Origin: Bradyrhizobiaceae bacterium
GTDB lineage: Bacteria; Bacteroidota; Ignavibacteria; Kapaibacteriales; Kapaibacteriaceae
Assembly: GCA_024103135.1 (NCBI GenBank)
Contig: JAGFIZ010000121.1
Span: 1-32,205, forward strand
Reading direction: 5' to 3'
DNA: 32,205 nt
Shown here piece by piece: positions 1-7,820 of the stretch. The notes beneath the pieces are model-generated. The model was not told where the DNA came from. It made no database searches and saw nothing but the letters and a program-made list of their open reading frames with translations. Every line of letters starts with the position of its first letter. Positions within the stretch are counted from its first letter, which is position 1. Both the position numbers and the translations under genes were made by a program.

Positions 1-632
1 TCGTTGGCTACGGCACCGTCAATCTGAAAGTTGTTGAATCTTGAGTTTACCCCTGCAACACTCACACCGCTCAGCCCGTCGCTGCCTGCTGTTTCCGTTG
101 CCTGAGTGTAGGGATTCATTCTGGCAAAGTCCGTTATACTGCGGTTGATCGTGGGGGCTGCCGCAATCATGCTTTCGGTGATTACGCTGGACGATCCCTC
201 CTTTGCTGCATCAAGTCCGCCACGTTCCGCAAGCACCATCACCGCTTCTGTCGTCCTTGAATCGGGCTCGAGTTCAACGTCGACAATCTGCGTCTCGGCT
301 ACCTCGACGGCGACATTGTTGATGGTTCTGGCTCTGTAGCCAACATGGGTAACGGTGACGGTGTAGGTACCTGGTCGGAGGCCACGTAGTGTGTACTTCC
401 CACCTTTTCGGGTGTACACTCCGTAGGTTGCTCCTGTCTGAACGTGAGTTGCTTTGATGGTTGCGCCGGAAAGCGGTCGTGCGGCTGTGTTTTCGGTACT
501 GACCTGCGATGTGGTGTCGACGGCTACGACCGTACCGGTGATGGTACCTGTAGTGACGCCTTGCGACCACATACAAATCGCACCAAGCATGAAGGCCAAC
601 AATGAACAAGCGAAGCGGACGTGCATAGGCAT
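1..632 (-). CDS. TonB-dependent receptor, N-terminal part (cut by window edge)
   Basis: Outer-membrane receptor/transporter of the TonB-dependent (Oar-like) type; only the first 210 codons are in the window and the frame is open to base 1. Residues 1-24 form a signal peptide (hydrophobic core LLAFMLGAIC). Residues about 26-122 form a carboxypeptidase-regulatory-like beta-sandwich (GTITGTVV, then PLSGATIKATH, GKYTLRGLRPGTYTVTV, HVGYR). The plug domain begins after about residue 128, with SVITESMIAAAPTINRSI and later GVNSRFNNFQIDG. The start at 632 (MPMHVRF) was chosen because it begins directly before the signal peptide; 626 is an in-frame alternative. There is no Shine-Dalgarno. A TAnnTTTG element lies 18 nt upstream. 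The substrate cannot be told; in this lineage such receptors import glycans, siderophores or peptides, or act in adhesion. The family call is firm and the substrate is unknown. Confidence 0.9.
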   Translation of the reverse strand, partial: MPMHVRFACSLLAFMLGAICMWSQGVTTGTITGTVVAVDTTSQVSTENTAARPLSGATIKATHVQTGATYGVYTRKGGKYTLRGLRPGTYTVTVTHVGYRARTINNVAVEVAETQIVDVELEPDSRTTEAVMVLAERGGLDAAKEGSSSVITESMIAAAPTINRSITDFARMNPYTQATETAGSDGLSGVSVAGVNSRFNNFQIDGAVAN

Positions 633-640
633 ACAAGTTT

Positions 641-673
641 TTGGGAAGCACAAATGTACATCCGATAATTTTG
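641..673 (+). promoter_or_regulatory. Bacteroidota-type promoter for the GAF/PP2C phosphatase gene
   Basis: TTG at 641-643 and TAATTTTG at 666-673 are separated by 22 nt, matching the -33 TTG / -7 TAnnTTTG pattern known for Bacteroidota sigma-A promoters. The expected transcription start is near 680, leaving a leader of about 35 nt before the ATG at 715. The -33 spacing is at the long end of what is usual. Confidence 0.45.
651..658 (-). promoter_or_regulatory. -7 element (TAnnTTTG) for the TonB receptor gene
   Basis: The minus strand reads TACATTTG, 18 nt before the receptor start codon at 632. The nearest upstream TTG on that strand is 26 nt away, too far for a good -33 element. It lies inside the spacer of the oppositely oriented promoter at 641-673, so the two promoters interlock. 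Confidence 0.35.
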
Positions 674-714
674 GGCGCCCGCACCAAACACCCACCAGGC
701 CCCATCAAGTCCTC

Positions 715-2415
715 ATGACTGTTCCACCTAGCATGAACCTGGCATCGCTGCTTGACCTTGTGTCGCAAGCAGAGTCAATGTCAGAAACCAACATCCTCCA
801 GTCAGCCTTGTTCAGTCTCATGGGACGTCTACGTGCCACACGGGCATGCGTGCTTCGGGGTCACCACGGTGTGTGGTCGACGCAAGAGCCGCTGTGCAAG
901 GGGGTGAGTCCATTTGAGTTAGACCAGTCTGACGTGACCTACTTGGAGAGTCTTGGTGGAGCGGGAACGGTGCATGAACTTGAGGCTGACGGTCGGCAGG
1001 GTAGACCGTCTGGTCTTACCGAACGAGGGTTCTCACTCCTGGTACCCTTGACGTCGCATGGGGACAGCCTTGGAGTGATAGCGATTGGAATGCTGATTGC
1101 ACCTGATGATGGCAAGTTCGTGCAACAATACCTTGAGCTGGCTGGAATGCTTATTAGCATTGCCGTGGCTAACTCCAGGCATGTGGAGTCAATGCGCAAG
1201 GCCACAAAGGAGTTGGAAGCGCGGAATCTTCTTATCACGTCGCTCTACGAAAGTGCCCACGACTTCACACAGGGCAGAACGGATGCCGAGTTGTTCAAGA
1301 TGCTCCAGTTCCGGTTGATGGGACAGCTGATGGTGAGCTCGTTCGTGGTCTATCTCAAACATGAGTACCATGGTGATGAAGTCATTGTAGTCCCTCGAAA
1401 CACTCCTGAGCTCGAAGCTCTTTATCCCGACATTCTGGAATGCACGGAACCAACGATCGTTTCGGAGATGTCCGATGATCATCCACTAAAGGAGCGACTC
1501 AAGGCTGTAAATCTGGCCATGCTCGCACCATTCACCTTGCATGGAGAGTGTGTCGGGATTCTTGCAATACGACCAAAGCTTAGTGGGCAGGAATTCACTA
1601 AGAATGAGCTGGGTTTCGTTGAATCGCTGGGCAATGCAGCGATAGCGGCATTGGAGAATAACCGCCTCCTCGAAGAGGAACTTGAGAAGCAGCGGATGGA
1701 TTTGGAACTGTCTATCGCTGCCAGCATTCAACAAAAATTGATTGCCTCCAATCCTGATCACCGAGATGGGTTGGATCTTGCCGTCGAGATGAGATCAAGT
1801 AGGCAAATTGGTGGTGATTATGTCGACGTGATCCCGCTCGATACCGAGCGGACCATGTTCGTCGTCGCCGATGTTGCGGGCAAGGGTATTCCTGCAGCAC
1901 TCCTTATGGCTACAGTTCAGGCCTCCATTCGTGTGCTAGCAACGCTAGACCTACCCCTTACGGAGCTTGTACGACGGATCAATACGCTGATCTTTGACAG
2001 CACGGAACCAGAAGTATTTGTAACGGCCTTCATTGGTGTGGTCGACGATAACAGCAGGACGATGCAGTACATCAATGCTGGACACAACCCACCTCTGTTA
2101 GTTCACGGCGATAATGTTCTAACGCTCAGTGCTGGTGGTCTGATTCTAGGAGTCCTGGCAGAACCACCGGCATATCAAACAGGGGAGTGCACCATGGTGC
2201 AAGGAAGTACGCTGGTGCTGTACACCGATGGAATAACCGAGGCACGAGTTGGAATGGATGAGTTTGGGGTTGAGCGATTGTCCGCTACAATCCGCCAGCA
2301 TCAAGCATCTAGCGCACGCGAAGTCCTGTCGCAGATCCACCGTGCGGTAGGTGAATTTCTCGGCGAGGAATCGCTAAATGATGATGCCTCGGTCATCGTA
2401 GCCAAAGTGCTGTAG
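715..2415 (+). CDS. GAF-GAF-PP2C (RsbU/SpoIIE-type) serine phosphatase
   Basis: Cytosolic PPM-family phosphatase of 566 aa that probably dephosphorylates an anti-sigma-factor antagonist in a partner-switching stress pathway. Two GAF-like sensor domains (about residues 25-165 and 185-335) are followed by a coiled linker rich in Glu/Leu/Arg (about 325-350), then the SpoIIE/PP2C catalytic domain (about 355-566). Metal ligands are visible: D368 in GGDY, D386 in VADVAGKG, D505 in YTDGITEA and D556/D557 in NDDAS. The NAGHNPP motif is also present. The frame stays open upstream to 454, but that part is antisense to the TonB receptor start. I chose the ATG at 715, just after a TAATTTTG promoter; 733 is an alternative. 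No anti-sigma or STAS partner lies in the window. The signal sensed is unknown. Confidence 0.9.
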   Translation: MTVPPSMNLASLLDLVSQAESMSETNILQSALFSLMGRLRATRACVLRGHHGVWSTQEPLCKGVSPFELDQSDVTYLESLGGAGTVHELEADGRQGRPSGLTERGFSLLVPLTSHGDSLGVIAIGMLIAPDDGKFVQQYLELAGMLISIAVANSRHVESMRKATKELEARNLLITSLYESAHDFTQGRTDAELFKMLQFRLMGQLMVSSFVVYLKHEYHGDEVIVVPRNTPELEALYPDILECTEPTIVSEMSDDHPLKERLKAVNLAMLAPFTLHGECVGILAIRPKLSGQEFTKNELGFVESLGNAAIAALENNRLLEEELEKQRMDLELSIAASIQQKLIASNPDHRDGLDLAVEMRSSRQIGGDYVDVIPLDTERTMFVVADVAGKGIPAALLMATVQASIRVLATLDLPLTELVRRINTLIFDSTEPEVFVTAFIGVVDDNSRTMQYINAGHNPPLLVHGDNVLTLSAGGLILGVLAEPPAYQTGECTMVQGSTLVLYTDGITEARVGMDEFGVERLSATIRQHQASSAREVLSQIHRAVGEFLGEESLNDDASVIVAKVL

Positions 2416-2420
2416 TACTA
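2413..2420. other. Palindrome holding both stop codons of convergent genes
   Basis: TAGTACTA is a perfect 8-bp palindrome. Its left half is the TAG stop of the phosphatase gene and its right half, read on the other strand, is the TAG stop of glgA. Only two bases separate the two coding regions, so there is no room for an intergenic terminator. Confidence 0.8.
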
Positions 2421-3896
2421 CATCTGTTGACGGCGCTCAACAGCCCAGCCAAACAGCTCTACGTACTGCTGTGCTGTGCGTTCGATCGAGAAGTCAACAC
2501 TCATCGCATTGCGACGCACATTGGTCCAGTGAGGTTCACGCTGGTAGAGGTGTAGGGCAGCGTCGATCGATCGCGCCAAGGCATCGGCCGTGAACATGTT
2601 GAACCGAATGCCAGTACCTTCGAACGTCACTGGATCGTAGCCGACAACGGAGTCGTTGAGTCCGCCAATGGCCCGAACGATGGGTATGGTCCCATACGAT
2701 AGGGCGAACATCTGGGTAAGTCCGCATGGTTCGAACTTCGACGGCATAAGGTAAAAATCCGACGCTGCTTGAATGCGGTGTGACAGTGATTCGTTGTAGC
2801 CAACTTCAAGAAGAACGTGCTTGGGAAAGCGTTCAGCCAGTGACCGGAAGCCATCCTCGAATTTGCGTTCACCACTGCCGAGTACCACCATGCGGAGTCT
2901 GTTCTGCTCGAGATAGGGTACGATGGCATCCAGGATTAGACTGATGCCCTTCTGTTCCGTTAGCCTTGATACGAAACCAAAGAGCGGGAGCTTGTCTGAC
3001 GATTCCTGAAGCGTTAAACCCATCGACATCAACAGTCCGCGCTTTGATGCTTCCTTCCCCCGAATGGTGTCAGGAGTAAAATTCACGGGGATGTTTACGT
3101 CGACTGCTGGATTCCATGAATGCCGGTCAATACCGTTGAGAATGCCGACGAGGTCGGCTCCGCGATGCTGCAACGCATCCTGGAGCCCCTTTCCTTCAGG
3201 CGTCCATCGAATCTCTTCGGCATAGGTCGGACTTACGGTGGTGATCTTATGCGCAAACATGATTCCGACCTTCATGGCATTGAAAATTCCATCATGCTCG
3301 AACCACGAACCGTGATGAAACTCCTGCTGATCAAAGCCACAGAGCTCCATGGCTAGCGATGGCTCATACATGCCTTGATAGGCAATGTTGTGAATGGTAA
3401 ACACACCAGCCGTCTTGCCAAGGTGCGGATCGCTGTGATAGTGCTTGCGAAGCATGGCCATGGTTGGCGCAGCATGATAGTCATGAGCGTGGACGACGTC
3501 TGGATAGACGTCAAGTGCCTTTGCTAGCTCCAGGGCAGCACGTGAGAGAAAGATGAACCGTCGGTCGTTGTCCTCAAAGCCGTCATGATAGCCATAGATC
3601 CCAGGACGATCGTAATATTCAGCAGATCGTAAGAAGTAGACCGTGACGTTACTGCCCGGAAGGAGGCCAGTGTACACCGTTGCATACTCTGTCCAATGTC
3701 CCAAAGGAACGGTCAGCACCAAATCAGTCTTTGTGATACCGTACTTCTCTACGTCGATGTTGCCATACAGCGGCAGCACGGGAATCACCGTATGTCCGGC
3801 ATCGCTCCATGCGCGTGGCAGTGCCCCAGTCATATCGGCTAGTCCGCCAACCTTGGCAAACGGCACCATTTCTGCACTTACTTGAAGTATCGTCAT
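2418..3896 (-). CDS. glgA: Glycogen synthase (ADP-glucose type, GT5)
   Basis: Transfers glucose from ADP-glucose (or UDP-glucose) to the growing alpha-1,4-glucan; cytosolic, 492 aa, the usual GlgA length. The N-terminal GT5 domain carries the K-V-G-G-L motif (K15), which binds the nucleotide-sugar phosphate, and HAHDYHAAP. The C-terminal GT-B domain carries SRLTEQKG and the E-x7-E type motif region FEPCGLTQM, followed by GTIPIVRAIGGL. An upstream in-frame ATG at 3926 exists, but the start at 3896 gives the canonical N-terminus MTILQVSAEMVPFAK and makes an ATGA overlap with the ispE stop, so I prefer it. It forms a two-gene unit with ispE. No branching enzyme, ADP-glucose pyrophosphorylase or phosphorylase is nearby. 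Confidence 0.95.
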   Translation of the reverse strand: MTILQVSAEMVPFAKVGGLADMTGALPRAWSDAGHTVIPVLPLYGNIDVEKYGITKTDLVLTVPLGHWTEYATVYTGLLPGSNVTVYFLRSAEYYDRPGIYGYHDGFEDNDRRFIFLSRAALELAKALDVYPDVVHAHDYHAAPTMAMLRKHYHSDPHLGKTAGVFTIHNIAYQGMYEPSLAMELCGFDQQEFHHGSWFEHDGIFNAMKVGIMFAHKITTVSPTYAEEIRWTPEGKGLQDALQHRGADLVGILNGIDRHSWNPAVDVNIPVNFTPDTIRGKEASKRGLLMSMGLTLQESSDKLPLFGFVSRLTEQKGISLILDAIVPYLEQNRLRMVVLGSGERKFEDGFRSLAERFPKHVLLEVGYNESLSHRIQAASDFYLMPSKFEPCGLTQMFALSYGTIPIVRAIGGLNDSVVGYDPVTFEGTGIRFNMFTADALARSIDAALHLYQREPHWTNVRRNAMSVDFSIERTAQQYVELFGWAVERRQQM

Positions 3897-4783
3897 GTCT
3901 GCTCCACGCTGTTCATCGGGGCGCAAATATAGGTCTGGTAAGGGGATAGGGCTGACGCTGCGGTAGTAGCTGTTTCCACAGATGTGAATAACCCGAACAC
4001 GGCAGAACCGCTTCCCGAGAGAGAAGCGTACAGAGCTCCAGCATCATGAAGCCGACGGGTAATCGTTGGTATTTCAGGCAGTTGAGTGGCTAGACAACTG
4101 TGGAAATCATTGACGAGTTTATTGTACCCACCCTTGTTCAGATCATTCGCATCAAGTGCATAATTATCAAGGAGATGCGAGACGATTGATGCAGTGGATT
4201 CCGATGGTGGATTACGCTGTGGAAAAGCATCAATCTGCTGATAAGCCCATGGTGTGGAAATGTGTAGGTCGGGGGTAACGACGAGGACTGTCCACGGAAT
4301 ATCAAGAGGGAGAGTGCGAACTACATCGCCCCTTCCCGTAACGTGGGCGACCGGACCGTTGAGAAAGAAGGGGACGTCGCTTCCAAGGCGCCGTGCCAGT
4401 TGTGTTAGCTCATCTGGTGTATAGTCAAGGTTCCATAATCGGTTGAGTCCCAGCAATGCCGTTGCAGCATTGCTAGATCCACCGCCCAGACCAGCGCCGT
4501 GAGGTATCCGTTTTGTTAGGACTATCTTTGCCCCTTTACCAGTGCAACCAGCGAATTCCTGGAGGAGTGCGGCAGCCTTGTAGACCAGGTTGTCGGTTGG
4601 TGTATTCGTCACCGGTGGTTGGCAGACAAGATCGAGCAAATTGGCTTCGCTGAATGTGAGTTCGTCGCAGAGAGATACGGCCACAAACACCGAGTCGATG
4701 TCGTGATAACCATCATCACGAAGTCTGCCTACATGGAGACCAAGATTGATCTTGGCTGGCGAGAGCAGGGTAAAAGAGTCCAT
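3893..4783 (-). CDS. ispE: 4-diphosphocytidyl-2-C-methyl-D-erythritol kinase
   Basis: ATP-dependent GHMP kinase of the MEP isoprenoid pathway; it phosphorylates CDP-methylerythritol at the 2-hydroxyl. Length is 296 aa, typical for IspE. Visible signatures: SPAKINLGLHV with K11; the glycine-rich ATP loop PHGAGLGGGSSNAA (94-107); GSDVPFF with catalytic D136; and the C-terminal SLSGSGSAVFG. In-frame starts exist at 4798 and 4918. The start at 4783 gives MDSFTLLSPAKINL, the family N-terminus, and lies 23 nt downstream of a TAnnTTTG element. Its TGA stop overlaps the glgA start (ATGA). The divergent neighbour at 4817 is a polyprenol-kinase-like gene, which fits an isoprenoid theme. Confidence 0.95.
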   Translation of the reverse strand: MDSFTLLSPAKINLGLHVGRLRDDGYHDIDSVFVAVSLCDELTFSEANLLDLVCQPPVTNTPTDNLVYKAAALLQEFAGCTGKGAKIVLTKRIPHGAGLGGGSSNAATALLGLNRLWNLDYTPDELTQLARRLGSDVPFFLNGPVAHVTGRGDVVRTLPLDIPWTVLVVTPDLHISTPWAYQQIDAFPQRNPPSESTASIVSHLLDNYALDANDLNKGGYNKLVNDFHSCLATQLPEIPTITRRLHDAGALYASLSGSGSAVFGLFTSVETATTAASALSPYQTYICAPMNSVEQT

Positions 4784-4806
4784 TGTTGATCGTAACATGA
4801 GCAGAG

Positions 4807-4814
4807 CAAACATA
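4807..4814 (-). promoter_or_regulatory. -7 element (TAnnTTTG) upstream of ispE-glgA
   Basis: The minus strand reads TATGTTTG, 23 nt before the ispE start at 4783. No TTG is found 17-23 nt upstream, so only the -7 half is supported. It lies directly next to the divergent start at 4817. Confidence 0.35.
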
Positions 4815-4816
4815 GT

Positions 4817-5494
4817 ATGACGATGGCCCGGCAGCATGGTCAGATCTCCTACAAGAGCGAGTTGGCGCGGAAGAGTATTCATCTGCTCTCGTTGCTCATT
4901 CCCATCATTTACGTCCACGTACCCCGTCTAACCGGCGTAACGATTCTGGTGTGTATGACGCTTGTTTCGTTGGGAGTGGACGTTGCGCGGCATTACCATG
5001 CTCCATCGCGTGCCTGGTTGATGAAGCTCATTGGTCCGCTTCTCCGCAAACATGAGACGGAGAACGGAACCATGACCTTAACGGGCGCAACGTGGGTCCT
5101 CATAGCAGCAACACTCACGCTTGGCGTATTCCCGCTTGTTGTGGGCGTAGCGGCATTTTGTGTATTGATTGTGAGCGATACGTTTGCAGCCCTGGTTGGT
5201 AGACGTTTTGGTGTACGCCGGTTTTTGGACAAGTCGCTCGTCGGTACGTCCACCTTCATCATCACTGGTTGGCTAGTGGTTCTGGTTGTTGGACAGATCT
5301 ATCACTTACCGTCGACCTTCTACGTAGCCGGCTGTATCGGTGCTTGCAGTGCTGGTCTTGCCGAGGCAGCCGCCGTACGTTTTCGTATTGATGACAATCT
5401 TGCCATACCATTGAGTATGGCCATGACCATGATGATTCTCGAACGCTTGTTACAGACCTTGGGTGGGGAAGCCTTTTCCCATTTGGTGCGATGA
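4817..5494 (+). CDS. Dolichol/phytol-kinase-like membrane protein (CTP-dependent lipid kinase family)
   Basis: Polytopic membrane protein of 225 aa with about six or seven hydrophobic segments, resembling the family of Sec59 dolichol kinase, VTE5 phytol kinase and Dgk1 diacylglycerol kinase, related to CTP:phosphatidate cytidylyltransferases. Seen in the sequence: N-terminal ELARKSIHLLSLL (the RKxxH motif), GVDVARH, TLTGATW, and the SDTFAALVGRRFG and KSLVGTSTF motifs typical of the conserved cytosolic loops. It probably phosphorylates a polyprenol, phytol or diacylglycerol; the actual lipid cannot be told. The start is ATG 4817, with 4823 possible. It ends in an ATGA overlap with the next gene and lies divergent to ispE, which makes a link to isoprenoid lipid recycling plausible but unproven. 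Confidence 0.75.
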   Translation: MTMARQHGQISYKSELARKSIHLLSLLIPIIYVHVPRLTGVTILVCMTLVSLGVDVARHYHAPSRAWLMKLIGPLLRKHETENGTMTLTGATWVLIAATLTLGVFPLVVGVAAFCVLIVSDTFAALVGRRFGVRRFLDKSLVGTSTFIITGWLVVLVVGQIYHLPSTFYVAGCIGACSAGLAEAAAVRFRIDDNLAIPLSMAMTMMILERLLQTLGGEAFSHLVR

Positions 5495-6006
5495 CGAATA
5501 AGGGTACCACGATTTTCGTAATCATTATCGTAGCACTGGGCTTTGTCATCGCCGGTGGATACATCTGGTGGCGTTCGGCTAGTGAGTCGATTGATGGTTA
5601 CTACACGGTAACCGATGGGTTTATCGACTCTACGACCAATGTCTCAGCCAGCGTAAGCTTCGTGAAGGTCGTCCGCTATGATTCACTCATGCTGTTACGT
5701 GTAGCGGAACATCTCACCCGTGATGCCATCGAGCACAACAAGGTGAACAGTGCGAAGAAGCGCGACTTCCTCTATCATTTTTATGTGCAGGGCGACACGG
5801 CGGCGCTGACCGACGTTGTCCTCGACGAACTTGCCTACACCCATCCCAACCTGAGTAGTCCTGCAGAAAAGCTTGTTTCAGTGCCAGGGGGCTGGGTTAT
5901 TCGTGCACAGTTTGCGCCAAGGTCCATTCATCCACAGTCGGTGAAGACGTCACGCACGGCCTTCTACATGCCCCGGCCAGGTGTGAAGGCCCTGGACCTG
6001 CGGTAA
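5491..6006 (+). CDS. Membrane-anchored protein of unknown function
   Basis: I do not recognise this 171-aa protein. One transmembrane helix (about residues 7-27, TIFVIIIVALGFVIAGGYIWW region) is followed by a soluble domain of about 140 residues, probably periplasmic. The domain mixes an alpha-helical stretch (LMLLRVAEHLTRDAIEH, then a Lys/Arg-rich SAKKRDFLYHFYV) with a beta-rich C-terminus (VSVPGGWVIRAQF). It has no cysteines and no evident catalytic motif. Its ATG overlaps the TGA of the lipid-kinase-like gene (ATGA), so the two are probably translationally coupled and may work together. The gene is convergent with the acyl-CoA synthetase gene, with 51 bp between the stops. Confidence 0.7.
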   Translation: MTNKGTTIFVIIIVALGFVIAGGYIWWRSASESIDGYYTVTDGFIDSTTNVSASVSFVKVVRYDSLMLLRVAEHLTRDAIEHNKVNSAKKRDFLYHFYVQGDTAALTDVVLDELAYTHPNLSSPAEKLVSVPGGWVIRAQFAPRSIHPQSVKTSRTAFYMPRPGVKALDLR

Positions 6007-6057
6007 CACAAGGGCGTACGCCAAGGCATCTGTCGACGAAACGTGTGCTGGACGACG

Positions 6058-7719
6058 CTACTTGTCATTGAACTGGGCATTCTTCCATTCTGCAAAGAGA
6101 TGCCGCACCTTGTTACGTTGGTACTTGCCCGTTGACGTTACCGGCAATTCCTCGGTAAAGAGCACGACCTTAGGCGACTTATGCGGTGGTAGGTTGGCCT
6201 TGCAGAACTGCAGGATTGCTTCTTCGGAAGCATCGTGTTCCGGGATGACCAAGGCGCCGACCTCTTCGCCGTACAGCGTATTCTCGAAGCCGACGCAGAT
6301 GCCTGCACGAACACCTGGAGCTCTGTTGATGACCTCGTCGATCTCCAACGGTGCCAGATTCACGCCTCCACGGATGATCAGTTCCTTGAGTCGACCGGTA
6401 ATGAAGTAATACGCTGTGCCCTGATGATCCAACAGATAGAAGCCCTCGTCACCAGTGCGAAACCATCCATGTGAAAACGCCAATCGGTTTGCCTCGGGGT
6501 TATTGTAGTATCCTGGTGTGATGTTGCTGCCCTTGGCAACAATCTCACCACGTTCGCCAGGTGGAAGCGGATTGCTCTGGGCATCATGGATGGCCATTTC
6601 GTTGCAAGGAAGTGCAACGCCAATGCTCGGGAAACCATGGTCAAGGAGCCATGACTGGTGCTCTGCATCCGAAAGCGACCGAGGTAGGAAACAGGTATAG
6701 CACGTAGTCTCGCTTAGACCGTAGCCGTGGACGATGCGCACGGCAAAGGTCGACTCGAAACGCTGGGCAAGTTCGCAGGTAAGTGGACCTGCCCCGCAGA
6801 TGATGTGAAACTGCTCAGGTGTCCCTTCGGGGGGCGTTGGCCGAGCTTTATCAGTTGTCGCTGCAATGTCCGGTGCATTGGCATTCTGCGCTGCATCGTG
6901 CTCACAGAGAAAGGCAAGCAAGGTTGGTACAACGCTAACGATGTTCACGTTCTCCGTGCGCACCGTATCCCAGAATGCCGATGCAGAGAACTTACGATTC
7001 AACACCACGGTGCTGCCTGCAATGAAGGGTGCCACGTGGGTGACCACTGTGCCGTTCACGTGATGGACAGGTAGGACGCACATGACGTGTGAGTCTGGCG
7101 TCATCCCGTGCCACTGTGCAATGTCTACACCATCGGCAAAGAGATTGCTCTGAACCAATACCACGCCCTTGGGGTTTCCGGTGGTCCCGCTCGTATACAC
7201 GATCAGGCACTCATCGTCAAGCATGTTCTCACTGGCCGCATAGGCATAACAATCATGACTACGGACCATGGCATAGAACTTCGAATCAGCCGCATCTGAG
7301 TCAACCTCAAGGACGCGAGGATGTGAAATCCGCGTCAAGTACTCTGTCCTGCACAGTACCAGCGCTGCCTCACTATTCTCCAGGATGAAGGCTAGTCGTC
7401 CATCATCTTCCGTCATATTCAGCGGCACGGCACACGCACCCATTAACCAGCAAGCCCAGTAGGCCAGGATCGTATCAGGATGGTTGTGTCCAGCGATGGC
7501 AACACGAGAGCCCCGCTGCACACCATGTGCCGCCATCAGTGAAGCAAGGCGTCGTGCCGTTTCGATAAAGACGCTATACGACCACGTCTGCCTGAGCCCC
7601 TTACCATCCAGATAAATGAGCCATGGCTTTTCAAGCCAGCGATCGTGCTGACGTTCCATGAGGGCAGACCATGAGGTGTAGGGAGGAAGTGGTTGCGACA
7701 TCGGTGTTGTAATCGTCAT
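6058..7719 (-). CDS. AMP-forming acyl-CoA synthetase (ANL superfamily)
   Basis: Activates a carboxylic acid through an acyl-adenylate and transfers it to CoA; 553 aa, typical for a single-domain ANL enzyme. Motifs in order: the phosphate-binding loop YTSGTTGNPKG, the A5 motif GYGLSETT, GWFRTGDEGF, the hinge region GRLKELIIRGGVN and, near the C-terminus, TSTGKYQRN with the lysine needed for adenylation. The frame is open up to 7797, but that would leave only 23 bp to the divergent gene. The ATG at 7719 (MTITTPMSQ) or 7701 (MSQPLPPY) is more likely; 7719 leaves a 101-bp promoter region. The acid substrate cannot be read from sequence. The divergent threonine aldolase/thioesterase pair may share its control region. 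Confidence 0.88.
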   Translation of the reverse strand: MTITTPMSQPLPPYTSWSALMERQHDRWLEKPWLIYLDGKGLRQTWSYSVFIETARRLASLMAAHGVQRGSRVAIAGHNHPDTILAYWACWLMGACAVPLNMTEDDGRLAFILENSEAALVLCRTEYLTRISHPRVLEVDSDAADSKFYAMVRSHDCYAYAASENMLDDECLIVYTSGTTGNPKGVVLVQSNLFADGVDIAQWHGMTPDSHVMCVLPVHHVNGTVVTHVAPFIAGSTVVLNRKFSASAFWDTVRTENVNIVSVVPTLLAFLCEHDAAQNANAPDIAATTDKARPTPPEGTPEQFHIICGAGPLTCELAQRFESTFAVRIVHGYGLSETTCYTCFLPRSLSDAEHQSWLLDHGFPSIGVALPCNEMAIHDAQSNPLPPGERGEIVAKGSNITPGYYNNPEANRLAFSHGWFRTGDEGFYLLDHQGTAYYFITGRLKELIIRGGVNLAPLEIDEVINRAPGVRAGICVGFENTLYGEEVGALVIPEHDASEEAILQFCKANLPPHKSPKVVLFTEELPVTSTGKYQRNKVRHLFAEWKNAQFNDK

Positions 7720-7734
7720 GGTGATACTCTGGTG

Positions 7735-7742
7735 CGAAGGTA
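7735..7742 (-). promoter_or_regulatory. Possible -7 element (TACCTTCG) for the acyl-CoA synthetase gene
   Basis: One mismatch to TAnnTTTG, 15 nt before the start codon at 7719. No well-spaced TTG lies upstream. Weak; listed because two other divergent promoters in this window show the same T-to-C change. Confidence 0.2.
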
Positions 7743-7820
7743 TGAGTTTATACACAATCGGAACTGGACTGCGTGGCGGGGCAATTACACTGAACACATC
7801 AACCGTCGTAGGTTAGCAGG

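Noticed and set aside
454-714. Upstream in-frame extension of the GAF/PP2C gene (87 codons)
   Set aside because: It runs antisense to the well-supported TonB receptor start and through the promoter region, and the translated extension has no domain features.
274-768. 164-codon minus-strand frame over the TonB receptor start
   Set aside because: Arg/His-rich, shadow frame of the receptor, which itself has a signal peptide and clear domain.
6013-6022. GGCGTACGCC palindrome between convergent genes
   Set aside because: Folded, it gives only a 3-bp stem around a 4-nt loop and no T-tract, so not a terminator. It could be a protein site but nothing supports that.
7743-7775. TATAAA on the minus strand as a classical -10 box for the acyl-CoA synthetase gene
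   Set aside because: No -35-like hexamer at 16-18 nt spacing, and the lineage appears to use TAnnTTTG-type promoters.
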